From NCBI RefSeq assembly GCF_004799755.1, contig NZ_SLUB01000010.1, positions 48,141 through 112,140 of the forward strand: DNA of 64,000 bases. The letters run 5' to 3'. A model generated the notes under the pieces. That model was not told where the DNA came from and did no database searches. It worked only from the letters and a program-made list of their open reading frames with translations. Origin of the DNA: Bacillus timonensis. GTDB taxonomy: Bacteria; Bacillota; Bacilli; Bacillales; Bacillaceae_L. This document shows, piece by piece, positions 44,157 through 54,045 of the stretch; the first letter of the stretch is position 1; the number at the start of each line of letters is the position of its first letter. Both the position numbers and the translations under genes were made by a program.

Positions 44157-44220
44157 GCGTTATATCCATTTACTAATGGATTCTCACTCCTTCCAAATCT
44201 ATTAAGTCGATGCCAACAGC

Positions 44221-44940
44221 TTAATTACTTTTCTCTTGTTTTTTGATCTTCTCTAAAAGGAGACAAACTACAACTGTCCCGAGTATGCAGACAAACGTTT
44301 GGAAAGCACGAGGAACAGGACCTAGATTAACAAATAAACCAAATGCAATTCCGATGACCCCAAATAATGGTTTCTTGATTGCAAATTGTGCAATCACCCC
44401 TCCGAAAATAGCAGGCAGAACAAAATTCAAACTATTGATAATGGATTCCGGCAATATCGTGAGAATGAATGAGCCACTTAAAATAGCTAAAATAAGAATA
44501 ATCGCGTTCATAATTGATGCTGTGGAAATAGCCAATGCGGCCGTAATTTCACCCTTTTTCGTTCCAGGTTCCGCATCAACAACCCGTTGAGCAACCGATG
44601 CACATGGTAGACACATATTTCCAATGTTCCCTGTAAGAAAGGCAATATATGTACCAGAAACACCCAAGACAGGATAATAGCTGATCGGTTCTAGCACCCA
44701 AACAAACATAATAATGGCTGCATAGGCTGTAAATCCAGAGATAATCGTGGACCAACCAGGATGATAACCTAGAACAAATGAGAGATATGAAGGAACAAGT
44801 AATGTTAATGCTATGACTGACCAAATCGTAAGACGTCCCCAAAAATGAGACTTTAATTGGAAGGTATCAAAATCCATTTCAGCTTGCGTGCTTGACACAG
44901 TTTGGTTTATAGATAGATTTTCCCCTCTATTCACTTGCAT
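44221..44940 (-). CDS. Membrane protein, putative partner of the DUF5058 protein
   Basis: A 239-residue membrane protein with an N-terminal soluble stretch of about 35 residues and about six helices. The loop GVSGTYIAFLTGNIGNMCLP followed by CASVAQ is striking: it is Gly- and Cys-rich and may be a substrate- or ion-binding turn. Family not recognised with certainty. It follows the DUF5058 gene by 21 bp and precedes the M20 hydrolase by 64 bp, all on one strand, so the three most likely form one operon. A two-subunit transporter is an inference from this layout. Confidence 0.7.
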   Translation of the reverse strand: MQVNRGENLSINQTVSSTQAEMDFDTFQLKSHFWGRLTIWSVIALTLLVPSYLSFVLGYHPGWSTIISGFTAYAAIIMFVWVLEPISYYPVLGVSGTYIAFLTGNIGNMCLPCASVAQRVVDAEPGTKKGEITAALAISTASIMNAIILILAILSGSFILTILPESIINSLNFVLPAIFGGVIAQFAIKKPLFGVIGIAFGLFVNLGPVPRAFQTFVCILGTVVVCLLLEKIKKQEKSN

Positions 44941-44961
44941 GTTGTTCTCCTCCCTTTCTTT

Positions 44962-45690
44962 TTAAGAAATAACATAACCTGCTATCATCCCGACTATAAT
45001 AACCAATCCTAATGACCATTCTTTTAACCACCTTAATTGGGATTTATCTCCGATCCAAATAATGAGGGGCATCGTAATAAAGGCCACAATAAATACAATG
45101 AAATGACTTAGACCTTTCACCATTTCTCCACCACCAAGGTAACTAAAGGCCCCTATCATGGCAGCAACCGAAACGGTGCTTAACAACGTTACATTTTTGG
45201 GATTGGCTTCTGCTTTTTTCTGTATCTTCCCTAAAGACTTGGTAAATAGAGCAACAAATAACAACCATCCCATTCCCCCGAGACACATTACCCAAACAGC
45301 ATTCGTAAAGGCTTGTAAATTATAATCAGGGGATCCTAAATCAACACCAGCAGCTTTTGACCCAATACTTGCCCCTACTGTTTCGATAGCAGCATTTCCA
45401 ATAATCGATATTCGCATTAAAGTAGTAGGGCTTCCAATTAAGGAAATCATAGATATAGCAACAACAATGATAGCTAAAGAAGGACCAAGTGAACTAATCG
45501 CGCCGGCTCTGATCGCAGACTTTACCTCTGCTGATGTCATACCAACGGATTGACTTGTTTTTGAAGCCAGTCGAATAAAAATGATTCCTTGAAAGATGAC
45601 GATCCCAACTACCAGTAAAGCAAAGATCCAAAGTGGTAAGCTATTTGCCGTTTGTAATACTTTTTCCAAATTAAACATCCTCCTTTTCAC
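44962..45690 (-). CDS. DUF5058-family membrane protein, putative transporter subunit
   Basis: A 242-residue protein with about six helices that resembles DUF5058. Marks: LPLWIFALLVVGIVIFQGI, EVKSAIRAGAISSLGPSLAI, SLIGSPTTLMRISIIGNAAI and GGMGWLLFVALFTKSL. DUF5058 has no assigned function to my knowledge. It is the first gene of an operon with another membrane protein and an M20 hydrolase, divergent from a GAF/PucR-type regulator. The start is uncertain: GTG 45690 has GGAG at 5 nt, while a TTG at 45669 has GGAGG at 9 nt. Confidence 0.75.
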   Translation of the reverse strand: MKRRMFNLEKVLQTANSLPLWIFALLVVGIVIFQGIIFIRLASKTSQSVGMTSAEVKSAIRAGAISSLGPSLAIIVVAISMISLIGSPTTLMRISIIGNAAIETVGASIGSKAAGVDLGSPDYNLQAFTNAVWVMCLGGMGWLLFVALFTKSLGKIQKKAEANPKNVTLLSTVSVAAMIGAFSYLGGGEMVKGLSHFIVFIVAFITMPLIIWIGDKSQLRWLKEWSLGLVIIVGMIAGYVIS

Positions 45691-45727
45691 ATATTCTCCA
45701 AGTGTAAATTAAATCGCCTACATCACT

Positions 45728-45764
45728 TTTTGAATTCCCCCTTCCGAAGTAAGCGCATTCAAAA
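45728..45764. promoter_or_regulatory. Inverted repeat between the DUF5058 operon and its regulator
   Basis: TTTTGAAT (45728-45735) and ATTCAAAA (45757-45764) are perfect inverted octamers 21 bp apart in the 207-bp divergent promoter region. A possible operator of the regulator at 45898, without further support. Confidence 0.3.
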
Positions 45765-45897
45765 TAATTAAGGTTGAAAATTCTATATATTCTAATTTTT
45801 ATAGTAATTTATTGAATCAACTATTACAATGTATTATATTACATATATAATTCAGAAAAAACGGAACTTTCTATATAAAAATGTCGCGGAGGTTAGA

Positions 45898-47976
45898 ATG
45901 ATAACAACACAACTTCTCTCTTTTTTAGAAAAAGGATTTAAGAAATGTTCGTATGAAATTCATGTTCAGAAACCTCATGATACTACCTTCCAACTCTTAC
46001 ACAAAAAAGGAATGTTAAAAAATGAAAATGTTAACCTTTTAAAATTGAATAAAGATGACAACTACACTATTTTCACGTACGAAGAGGATATGTATTTCTC
46101 TTTTTCATACATGAATGGGCTTCAAGTGCTTATTCGCTCCAACTGTATAACTTCTCCCTTTGATAAAAAAGATTTGGATTACTTGTATATTTGCTTTGAG
46201 CTATTAGATGCTAAAAACCAAATTCAAGCAAAAGATGCGGAACTAGATGTTTTGATTGAGGGTATACGCTCAGTCTCTTCTTCACTTGTTCTTGATGAAC
46301 TGTTAGAGAATATTGTTAAAAATGCATTGTCAGTTATACCTGTGGCAAATGGAGGATATCTCCAACTTTATGATCCTAGTGAAGAAGTCATTATTACGAA
46401 AACAAGTGTTGGATTTGAACCCATCATTGGGAATCTTAGAATGAACGTTGGAGAATCTATAACTGGGATGGTTTTTAAGGAAGGGAAACCATTAATCTAC
46501 CATTCTACAGAACAGATTTATAAAAGTATGAGTGATCATTCCATTTCTCCTGAAAACTTACAGATTATCAATTCATCATCAAAAGGAAGAGTGATTCAAG
46601 CTATTGTAAGCGTACCGATTTCGATTGGGGACCAGCGGATCGGGGTGATGACCATGCACCAATTTGATAAAAAAGGGAGATTTACTGAAGGTGATGTACG
46701 ACTTCTACAAGGTTTTGCCTCACAGGTCGCCATTGCAATTCAAAATGCACGCCTTTATACAGAAGTGAACGAAAAATTACAAGAGCTTTCAAAAAGAAAT
46801 GAAGTTCACAATGCCCTTATTAAATTCTCTCTCCAAAATAAAGGTTTAAAGACCATCGTAAAGGAAATAGGCAAAATGGTAAATGGGAAAGTTTCCTTTT
46901 ATGATTATTTAGAAAATGATTGGTATCATAATCAAGTCAATCAAAAGAATGATTTTAGTGTTGATGAGATTTCTAGAATATTTAAAAAGAGAAGACAACC
47001 TGTTTTCGTAGAAATTCGTAAGCCTAAAGAAGAAAAGTACTATTTATATCCCATTATCAATGGTACCATTTTTCTCGGTTGTTTTATTTTGCCCTATTCT
47101 ACTACTCTCTCGATTATTGATCGGATTGTAATTGAGCAAGGTGGAGCCATTTTAGCCCTTGAACTTGTAAAAAAACATACATTAGAAGAAATTTATTATA
47201 AGAAGACCCATGAATTTTTTAATGAGGTTATAAAAAGTAGAAACCCAGAAGCTCTCATTGCCAAAAGAAAGGAATTCAATTTAATTCCTTCCCACTCCTT
47301 TTTTGTTACAGTAATCGAACTTGTGAATTATAAGGATTTATATAAGCTTGGTGCAGATATTCATAGTATCATTTCATTGATTAAAAAGACTATTCTTCAG
47401 GTGAGGCTCATTTATGGATTTCATAATAAAATCATAGTGCTCGTTTCATTAACGGATAGTACCTTAGTTGATGAATTGATAAAAAGCCTGACAACCATTA
47501 TTCACAACTGGACGAATAATAACGACTCATTCGTATGTGTAGGTGTAGGTTCAACTAAAACGGGAGCTTATCACATAGGGAAAAGTTATGAAGAGGCAAA
47601 GAAATCCGTTGCCTATCTAATTAATAAAAAAGAAACAGGCATCATTACCTATGAAAGTATAGGGGTTAATCGTTTATTTATTAATCAGGACACGAATGAA
47701 ATAGAAGAATTCATAAATGGTTTTTTTCAACCCTTAAATACAGCACGGTCCAGGAAAAATGACCTTGAACTAACATTGTTAACCTATATAAAATTAAATA
47801 AGTCCATAAACGAAACAGCTCAACATCTTCACATTCATATTAATACGCTATATCAGCGCCTTAAAAAAATCGAGGAGATTCTTCATTTACGTTTTAATGA
47901 TCCAAAAGACTTTCTTAAAATCCAGTTAGCCTGTCACTTAAAAGAATCATTCGCATACTCTGATGAGGTTCATTAA
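45898..47976 (+). CDS. GAF-domain PucR/CdaR-type transcription regulator
   Basis: A 692-residue regulator. Residues about 100-290 include a GAF sensor domain (SSSLVLDELLENIVKNALSV, NVGESITGMVFKEGKPLIYH, GFASQVAIAIQNARLYTEVN). A second ligand-type region and a degenerate GGDEF-like domain follow (VCVGVGSTKTGAYHIGKSYE). The C-terminus is the PucR-type helix-turn-helix (NETAQHLHIHINTLYQRLKK). The start is the ATG at 45898, 6 nt after GGAGG; the frame is open to 45829. It faces the DUF5058 operon head to head and most likely controls it in response to the imported compound. Confidence 0.85.
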   Translation: MITTQLLSFLEKGFKKCSYEIHVQKPHDTTFQLLHKKGMLKNENVNLLKLNKDDNYTIFTYEEDMYFSFSYMNGLQVLIRSNCITSPFDKKDLDYLYICFELLDAKNQIQAKDAELDVLIEGIRSVSSSLVLDELLENIVKNALSVIPVANGGYLQLYDPSEEVIITKTSVGFEPIIGNLRMNVGESITGMVFKEGKPLIYHSTEQIYKSMSDHSISPENLQIINSSSKGRVIQAIVSVPISIGDQRIGVMTMHQFDKKGRFTEGDVRLLQGFASQVAIAIQNARLYTEVNEKLQELSKRNEVHNALIKFSLQNKGLKTIVKEIGKMVNGKVSFYDYLENDWYHNQVNQKNDFSVDEISRIFKKRRQPVFVEIRKPKEEKYYLYPIINGTIFLGCFILPYSTTLSIIDRIVIEQGGAILALELVKKHTLEEIYYKKTHEFFNEVIKSRNPEALIAKRKEFNLIPSHSFFVTVIELVNYKDLYKLGADIHSIISLIKKTILQVRLIYGFHNKIIVLVSLTDSTLVDELIKSLTTIIHNWTNNNDSFVCVGVGSTKTGAYHIGKSYEEAKKSVAYLINKKETGIITYESIGVNRLFINQDTNEIEEFINGFFQPLNTARSRKNDLELTLLTYIKLNKSINETAQHLHIHINTLYQRLKKIEEILHLRFNDPKDFLKIQLACHLKESFAYSDEVH

Positions 47977-48009
47977 AATAAAGAGGTTCGCTGACGGACC
48001 TCTTTATTT
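47976..48009. terminator. Bidirectional terminator between the regulator and ykvI
   Basis: A perfect 12-bp stem (AAATAAAGAGGT pairing with ACCTCTTTATTT). It overlaps the last codons of ykvI and begins at the last base of the regulator stop. Confidence 0.85.
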
Positions 48010-49047
48010 CTTCGGGAGATGTTTCATTGGCCTTGCCAACAGAATTAATAAGATCAAACTCATATACCCAAACAATGGATACAAAAAAGAGATCAATGCC
48101 CCGTATCCTAACTGGCTTAGACAATAGGCGATGGCCAAAATACCGAAAACAATTAAGATTGACGGGAGTTTAATGACACTTATCAATTGACGCTCAAGCC
48201 CAAATAAATTCCCAATTACTGAAGTAAAGATTTCTCCATAAATCACAAGGATGTACAACCAGGAGAAAGCTGCCATAAAGTTTTTCATAACCTCAGCCAT
48301 CGGAATCTCAAAGGTATGTATATTTGGGAGTGACGACAAGGAGATATGGCTTGTTAATAAAATCAGACATAATGCGCCCCCTCCTATCAATCCACCCCAT
48401 CTTAATGTTTGTTCATGTTCTATTTCTTTAGCAAGTGGTACCAAAACTGGCATTGCCATGGTTAAATTAAATGCTGCATATAAAAATGGCGAAATCATCC
48501 ATTTAAAGCTTGATGATTCTAATTCAGGTTTACTTATTAAACTTGTTGCATCCGTAGAAATGACTTCTACTGCTAACACAACACTGAAGAAAATCATAAT
48601 TGGTACCACAAACATGTTTACACCAAACAACCCTTTGACCCCATATATCAAAACAAACAGGGAAAGTACACCCGTCACAAGAATTCCAAGCTGGTACGAC
48701 AGACCTAATTGTTCGTAAAAGACAGCACCCGCTCCCGAAAGCATGACCGAGGTTACCCCTATCAATACAAGAAGCATCAATCCATTCACAAAAAAACCTG
48801 CTTTTCTTCCAAACAAATATTCATTAAATTCCTTATACGAATCAGCTTGAATTCGGTTTGCAATAATCATGATTCGAGTCCCTAACCATATGAATAAGAA
48901 ACCACTGATTCCAATTCCAATTAAACCGTATACACCATATTGGGTAAAAAATTCAACAATTTCTCGACCTGTTGCAAAGCCTGCTCCTACGATTGTTCCA
49001 ACATAAACAGCACCGATCTGAAATGCTGCTCCCCAATTTCCTCGCAC
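48004..49047 (-). CDS. ykvI: YkvI-type membrane protein
   Basis: A 347-residue membrane protein with about ten helices, equal in length to B. subtilis YkvI. It begins MRGNWGAAFQIGAVYVGTIV and contains GAGFATGREIVEFFTQYG, an unwound-helix pattern like that of amino-acid/branched-chain carriers of the LeuT/APC fold, and MAMPVLVPLAKEI. A role as secondary transporter is likely; the substrate is unknown. The GTG at 49047 follows GAGGTGG, while the in-frame ATG at 49062 lacks a ribosome site. It is divergent from clpE, as in the B. subtilis ykvI-clpE-mot region. Confidence 0.85.
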   Translation of the reverse strand: MRGNWGAAFQIGAVYVGTIVGAGFATGREIVEFFTQYGVYGLIGIGISGFLFIWLGTRIMIIANRIQADSYKEFNEYLFGRKAGFFVNGLMLLVLIGVTSVMLSGAGAVFYEQLGLSYQLGILVTGVLSLFVLIYGVKGLFGVNMFVVPIMIFFSVVLAVEVISTDATSLISKPELESSSFKWMISPFLYAAFNLTMAMPVLVPLAKEIEHEQTLRWGGLIGGGALCLILLTSHISLSSLPNIHTFEIPMAEVMKNFMAAFSWLYILVIYGEIFTSVIGNLFGLERQLISVIKLPSILIVFGILAIAYCLSQLGYGALISFLYPLFGYMSLILLILLARPMKHLPKK

Positions 49048-49158
49048 AAATAGCCACCTCATTAATTGTCTGTGTTACTTGATGTATATGTACAAGTTCT
49101 TAAATTAAGACGAGCTATTATTTCGAAGAATGCGGTAAAAATTTCTAGTACTTTTTAC

Positions 49159-49293
49159 TTGAAAGTCAAAGATAGTCAAAGTATAATGTAGACATAAGGT
49201 CAAAGATGGTCAAACATCACAAACGACCTATTTTATTTATGCCCACGCCATGTGGGTCAGTCTTTGAACTTCAATTGGTCAAGGATAGTCAAA
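49159..49293 (+). promoter_or_regulatory. clpE promoter with three CtsR operator boxes
   Basis: TTGAAA (49159-49164) and TATAAT (49182-49187) are 17 bp apart. Three CtsR boxes of the RGTCAAANANRGTCAAA type follow: 49164-49180 (AGTCAAAGATAGTCAAA, across the promoter spacer), 49198-49214 (GGTCAAAGATGGTCAAA) and 49277-49293 (GGTCAAGGATAGTCAAA, one deviation). A CCCAC/GTGGG hairpin lies at 49242-49256. This predicts tight CtsR repression and strong heat induction. Confidence 0.93.
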
Positions 49294-49313
49294 ATTCAAG
49301 GAGGTAGTTGTTT

Positions 49314-51449
49314 ATGATTTGTCAAGCATGCAATAAAAATGAAGCTACTATTCAGTTACACGTACAAGTAAACAATGACAAGCGACAAATTCAACTTTGC
49401 AGTGAGTGTTATGCGAAGGAGAAGAACAACATGAAAATACCTTCAGGAATGTACGGTTTCCCTAATTTTACATTTGATGATCTATTTAAAGGTAATGCCT
49501 TCGGTCAACAAATGGGAATGAATCAACAACAAACACAACCAAAACACGGAGGAAATGGCGGAGGTCTTCTCGATCATTTCGGTCGAAACCTAACTCAAAT
49601 GGCGAAAGCTGGACTTATTGATCCAGTAATTGGCCGTGACGAGGAAATTCAACGTGTTATCGAAATCTTAAACCGCCGTAATAAAAACAACCCAGTTCTA
49701 ATTGGGGAACCGGGGGTAGGTAAAACTGCCATTGCAGAAGGTTTAGCCCTACAAATTTCTGAAGGAAAAGCGCCAAGAAAGCTTTCAAATAAACAGGTTT
49801 ATTTACTAGATGTCGCATCACTTGTTGCCAACACTGGTATTCGTGGTCAATTCGAAGAAAGAATGAAGCAACTCATTGCTGAGCTTCAAAAACGTAAAAA
49901 TATTATTTTATTTATAGATGAAATTCACCTTTTAGTGGGCGCAGGGTCTGCCGAAGGTTCAATGGATGCAGGGAATATTTTAAAACCTGCTCTTGCACGT
50001 GGCGAGCTTCAAGTTGTCGGTGCCACAACATTAAAAGAATACCGACAAATTGAAAAAGACGCTGCACTTGAGCGTCGTTTTCAACCTGTAACAGTGGATG
50101 AACCTACTGTTGACGAATCGATTCAGATTCTTGAAGGTATTAAAGGAAAATACGAAGATTTCCATGGTGTAAAATATACAGACGAGGCGATTCGTGCCTG
50201 TGTAACATTATCACATCGTTACATTCAAGACCGCTTCTTACCAGATAAGGCAATCGACTTACTCGATGAAGCAGGCTCAAAAATGAATTTAACATCTGGA
50301 GGTACAAATCCAAAGGATATTGAAGCAGAGCTAGCAAAAATCGCCGCTGAAAAAGAAAAAGCGGCTGGGGAAGAAAACTACGAATTAGCAGCTAAATTAA
50401 GACATCAAGAAATTCTGCTAGAAAAACAATTAAATAATCCGGAAAACAAAGAAGAGCATCTGATTGATGTAACGAATATCCAACAAATTATTGAGAAGAA
50501 AACCGGTATCCCTGTTGGTAAGCTTCAAGAAAATGAGCAACAAAAAATGAAACATCTTGCTGAAAGCCTTGCGAAAAAAGTAATTGGTCAAGAAGAAGCC
50601 GTTACAAAGGTTGCAAAAGCCGTTCGTCGAAGTCGCGCTGGCTTGAAAGCTAAAAATCGACCAATTGGTTCATTCCTCTTTGTCGGACCTACTGGTGTCG
50701 GTAAAACAGAATTAACGAAGACACTCGCTGAAGAACTATTCGGTTCGAAGGATGCCATGATTAGACTTGACATGAGTGAGTACATGGAGAAACACTCTGT
50801 CTCTAAAATCATCGGTTCACCTCCTGGATATGTTGGTCATGAGGAAGCAGGACAGCTTACTGAAAAAGTTCGTCGCAACCCTTATAGCATCATCCTTTTA
50901 GACGAAATCGAAAAGGCGCACCCTGATGTTCAGCATATGTTCCTTCAAATTTTAGAGGATGGCCGTTTAACAGACAGTCAAGGACGTACAGTAAGCTTCA
51001 AAGATACTGTGATTATCATGACAAGTAACGCAGGTAGTGGCGGACCTAAGAAAATCACGGTTGGCTTTGAAAAAGCTGATACCGATGTATATAAAGAAAC
51101 ATCTATTCTGGATTCACTTGGTTCCTTCTTCAAGCCAGAATTCTTGAACAGATTTGATGCCATCATTGAATTCAAACAGCTTGAAAAAGAACACTTGGTC
51201 CAAATTGTTGACCTTATGTTACATGAGCTTGAAGCAACGCTTAAAGAACAAGATGTAACCATCACTGTTGATGATGCCGCAAAACAAAAATTAGCTGAGC
51301 TAGGCTACCACCCAGCATTTGGTGCACGTCCATTACGCCGTGTCATCCAAGAACAGCTTGAGGACCAAATCACGGATGTTCTTTTAGAAAATGAAAACCA
51401 AACAAGCTTGAATGTAACGGTCGAAGAAAATAAAATTGTAGTCAAATAA
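49314..51449 (+). CDS. clpE: ATP-dependent Clp protease ATP-binding subunit ClpE
   Basis: A 711-residue Hsp100 unfoldase that feeds damaged proteins to ClpP. The N-terminal zinc finger typical of ClpE is present (Cys3, 6, 29 and 32), followed by a Gly/Gln-rich stretch. The first AAA module has GEPGVGKTA and [13 protein letters not shown]; a UVR coiled-coil lies in the middle; the second has GPTGVGKTE and [14 protein letters not shown]-terminal D2-small domain has [14 protein letters not shown]. The ATG at 49314 is 9 nt after AAGGAGG. Regulated by CtsR boxes upstream; monocistronic. Confidence 0.97.
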   Translation: MICQACNKNEATIQLHVQVNNDKRQIQLCSECYAKEKNNMKIPSGMYGFPNFTFDDLFKGNAFGQQMGMNQQQTQPKHGGNGGGLLDHFGRNLTQMAKAGLIDPVIGRDEEIQRVIEILNRRNKNNPVLIGEPGVGKTAIAEGLALQISEGKAPRKLSNKQVYLLDVASLVANTGIRGQFEERMKQLIAELQKRKNIILFIDEIHLLVGAGSAEGSMDAGNILKPALARGELQVVGATTLKEYRQIEKDAALERRFQPVTVDEPTVDESIQILEGIKGKYEDFHGVKYTDEAIRACVTLSHRYIQDRFLPDKAIDLLDEAGSKMNLTSGGTNPKDIEAELAKIAAEKEKAAGEENYELAAKLRHQEILLEKQLNNPENKEEHLIDVTNIQQIIEKKTGIPVGKLQENEQQKMKHLAESLAKKVIGQEEAVTKVAKAVRRSRAGLKAKNRPIGSFLFVGPTGVGKTELTKTLAEELFGSKDAMIRLDMSEYMEKHSVSKIIGSPPGYVGHEEAGQLTEKVRRNPYSIILLDEIEKAHPDVQHMFLQILEDGRLTDSQGRTVSFKDTVIIMTSNAGSGGPKKITVGFEKADTDVYKETSILDSLGSFFKPEFLNRFDAIIEFKQLEKEHLVQIVDLMLHELEATLKEQDVTITVDDAAKQKLAELGYHPAFGARPLRRVIQEQLEDQITDVLLENENQTSLNVTVEENKIVVK

Positions 51450-51460
51450 TAATACCCATT

Positions 51461-51497
51461 AAAAATGCAGAGCCACATTAAGCTCTGCATTTTTTTA
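51461..51497. terminator. Bidirectional terminator after clpE
   Basis: AAAAATGCAGAGC pairs with GCTCTGCATTTTT, 13 bp, followed by T on both strands; it touches the stop of the convergent transporter gene. Confidence 0.9.
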
Positions 51498-52475
51498 TAA
51501 TGATTTTGTCTCCAATTCATTCACTTTTATTGATGTCTTACGATTTGAGAACAGGCTGTGCAGCACCATTCCACTTGCAATCATCAATAGCCCCACAAAA
51601 GAATACATAGATGGCAGAGGTGCACTTAATAAAAGAACTTCACCAAAGATCACAAAAATAATCTGGGTTGACTGGGTGGCTTCAACCGCAGCAAGCATAC
51701 TTTGGTCATGCTTAACAAGCTCTGTTGCAAAAAAGAAGAGCACGGTGGCGATAACCCCAGAGGAAATCCCGACGATGAACGATTGAAACACCTGATCTTT
51801 ACTTGGCAGCCCAGCAGTCGCAGCACCGAAACCAGCAATAATGAACCAAAACGGAGTCGAGGCAAGGGTCATGCCAAGGACACGTTGAAAAGTATCAAAA
51901 TCATTTTTGCAGTGCTCCATCATTTTTCGATTACCTAATGGATAGGCAAAAGCAGCCACAACTACAGGAAGAATTCCAATTAGGAACATCTTCATTCCAA
52001 TGCCCCCATTTGCTTCCTGAAGTTGAATCAAAACAATCCCAATAAAAATAAAACTAGAAAAAAGAAAACCTTTAACCGGGATTTGTTCACGCACTTTTTG
52101 CACACCATATTCCGTTTCAACTGTTTTATAGAAAAAAGGAACAACAAGGAGGCCCGCGATAATAACAAATTGCCATGTTCCTGCAACCAACCAACCTGGA
52201 CCAGAAGCAGCCGCGAAAGTAAGCGGTGCATAAAACAGCCCAAATCCGACAGTACTCCAAAGAATCCATTTTAGCGGATTCATTTTTAACTCATACAGAA
52301 GTTGCTTGAGGTTTCCTCTAAGAAGAACGATTCCAATTAAAAAGGGAAGCATAAAAAAATATCGTAACGAAGAACTCCACATCCAGCTTCCCCCTGAAAG
52401 CTCCATTGATCGGTTTAGAATAAACGTTACCGCAAAAAATAGCGATGAGATGATTCCAATTAGAATAGCTTTCAA
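51495..52475 (-). CDS. DMT-superfamily multidrug-efflux-like transporter
   Basis: A 326-residue membrane protein with ten predicted helices, resembling the family named multidrug resistance efflux transporter (EmrE-like, about 320 residues, DMT superfamily). Marks: SSLFFAVTFILNRSMELSGG, SSSLRYFFMLPFLIGIV, GPGWLVAGTWQFVIIAGLLV and SMLAAVEATQSTQIIFVIFG. Drug export has not been shown for most members. It starts 15 bp after the GNAT gene on the same strand, so the two are probably cotranscribed. Confidence 0.8.
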   Translation of the reverse strand: MKAILIGIISSLFFAVTFILNRSMELSGGSWMWSSSLRYFFMLPFLIGIVLLRGNLKQLLYELKMNPLKWILWSTVGFGLFYAPLTFAAASGPGWLVAGTWQFVIIAGLLVVPFFYKTVETEYGVQKVREQIPVKGFLFSSFIFIGIVLIQLQEANGGIGMKMFLIGILPVVVAAFAYPLGNRKMMEHCKNDFDTFQRVLGMTLASTPFWFIIAGFGAATAGLPSKDQVFQSFIVGISSGVIATVLFFFATELVKHDQSMLAAVEATQSTQIIFVIFGEVLLLSAPLPSMYSFVGLLMIASGMVLHSLFSNRKTSIKVNELETKSL

Positions 52476-52490
52476 AATCCTTACTCCCCT

Positions 52491-52955
52491 CTAGACTTTA
52501 AAACAATAAACATCTTCATCCACAAAGCCTTTGATGATTTCTCCCGTTTTTGTAAATCCTGCTTTCGTATACACATGGATAGCTGCTAAGTTTGAAGGAA
52601 TAACAGATAAGTAAATCTCATCGCAATAGGGCAATGTTTGAATCATTTCAGAAATTATTTCCTTCACCGCGGCGGTTCCATACCCTTTTCCTTGATATTT
52701 ATAATCAATCATAATCCTGCAAAGTTCAAAGCGATTTCGTTCATTTTCAAGACCAAACATGGTAAATCCAATTAACTGAGTTCCATCATATATTGCTTTC
52801 GTTACCCAATCTGGCTGGACTTTTGCTTGAGCTAATGAAAAAACATTCGAAGCAACCCATTTTTCAAATAAAGCAAACTCTTTATCTTCAGATTTCAACC
52901 GAATGACATCGATTAAATTATCCATCGTGACATCGCGTAAAATGATTTTTTTCAT
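52491..52955 (-). CDS. GNAT acetyltransferase, BltD-like
   Basis: A 154-residue N-acetyltransferase. The acetyl-CoA-binding loop is YQGKGYGTAAVKEII, preceded by the strand RFELCRIMIDYKY and followed by IYLSVIPSNLAAIHVYTKAG. The layout is similar to BltD-type spermidine acetyltransferases, which in B. subtilis pair with a drug/polyamine exporter. Here too the gene directly precedes an exporter-like gene, so polyamine or small-amine acetylation is a reasonable guess. Confidence 0.82.
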   Translation of the reverse strand: MKKIILRDVTMDNLIDVIRLKSEDKEFALFEKWVASNVFSLAQAKVQPDWVTKAIYDGTQLIGFTMFGLENERNRFELCRIMIDYKYQGKGYGTAAVKEIISEMIQTLPYCDEIYLSVIPSNLAAIHVYTKAGFTKTGEIIKGFVDEDVYCFKV

Positions 52956-53013
52956 GTACCTCCCCCCATTTTACAGTTAGTTGGACCACGATTGGCAGGA
53001 ATATTCTAATAAT

Positions 53014-53886
53014 TTATTTTATCATAAAGACTTGCTCTGCTTTTACAGTAAATCCTTCTTTTTCTAATAAATCACGCAAAATTTTATTCGATACTGACAA
53101 ATTCGCTGCAGTCCGTGCAATTTTAAGGTCCGTTTGACCAAATACCATTCGTAAAAGCTCCCTTACAATGTCTTCCTTTTTATCATGTAATGGTTCAGCC
53201 TCACATTGCATGAGAATAATCGATTGAAGCTCCCCCACCTCATTAAATAGCCTTTTATAAATGGCATATCCAACAACTGTTTCATTCTCGTCCATTGCTA
53301 GCAGTGATTCTCCATCACGTGCATTATTCCATTGCGTTTGCCACGGAACCATCGCCTTATAAAATGGGACTTGTGAAGCATCAATTGGAATTCCTTTTGT
53401 AAAGGTAAATTGGGTGTTTTCGGCTAGAAATGCATCGCTTGATAATTCACCTGTATGCTGTAAATGAAGTAATTCATCGACAATGTGATAGCCGACCTTT
53501 TCATATAAGGCGATGGCCTTTTCATTTGCCTTAACCGCTTCAAGTGTAGCCACTTCTACGCCCTCAGTTTCATAGATTGCTAGTGTAGCTTCCATCAGCT
53601 TCTTGCCAACACCCTTCCCACGGTATTCAGGATCAACACCTGTTCCACCATTCCAAGAAACTTTTTTACCGTTAATAGAGCGAATTCCGTTAAGAATGAG
53701 ACCTACTGGTCGCTCCCCTTCATAGGCAACGACAGAGAGCGCTGGAGAAAGCCCTTCCAAAATCATCCGTCTTGTAAAAAGATCAACTGTTGTTGTCATA
53801 TTAAAATAGTAACCTTCAAATCCTTTATTCCAAGCCACCACAGCATCTTCAAGTGTACATTCAGATAGTCTTTTTATTGTAATCAT
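53014..53886 (-). CDS. GNAT-family protein with two acetyltransferase-like domains
   Basis: A 290-residue protein. The N-terminal GNAT domain is complete, with GGTGVDPEYRGKGVGKKLME and ATLEAVKANEKAIALYEKVG. The C-terminal half (from about residue 160) resembles a second, degenerate GNAT fold without the RGxGxG loop. The ATG at 53886 follows GGGGATG at proper spacing; the frame is open to 53916. It lies 58 bp upstream of the BltD-like gene on the same strand. Substrate unknown. Confidence 0.78.
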   Translation of the reverse strand: MITIKRLSECTLEDAVVAWNKGFEGYYFNMTTTVDLFTRRMILEGLSPALSVVAYEGERPVGLILNGIRSINGKKVSWNGGTGVDPEYRGKGVGKKLMEATLAIYETEGVEVATLEAVKANEKAIALYEKVGYHIVDELLHLQHTGELSSDAFLAENTQFTFTKGIPIDASQVPFYKAMVPWQTQWNNARDGESLLAMDENETVVGYAIYKRLFNEVGELQSIILMQCEAEPLHDKKEDIVRELLRMVFGQTDLKIARTAANLSVSNKILRDLLEKEGFTVKAEQVFMIK

Positions 53887-54045
53887 GTGTTCATCCCCTC
53901 TTCTTATAGAAGTCATTTAGTCGATTTATTTAATCATATTTTAAGAATGCCTACAAGTAAATTTTGGAAGTTTTTATGCTAAGCACAAAAATTCTCCTGT
54001 CATCTACCCTACTTCCGCTTCATATACATTATTGAGGTGGAAAAC

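Noticed and set aside
49242..49256. CCCAC/GTGGG hairpin in the clpE leader as a terminator or attenuator
   Set aside because: The stem is only 5 bp and no U run follows; noted instead as a possible copy of the hairpin near 20562.
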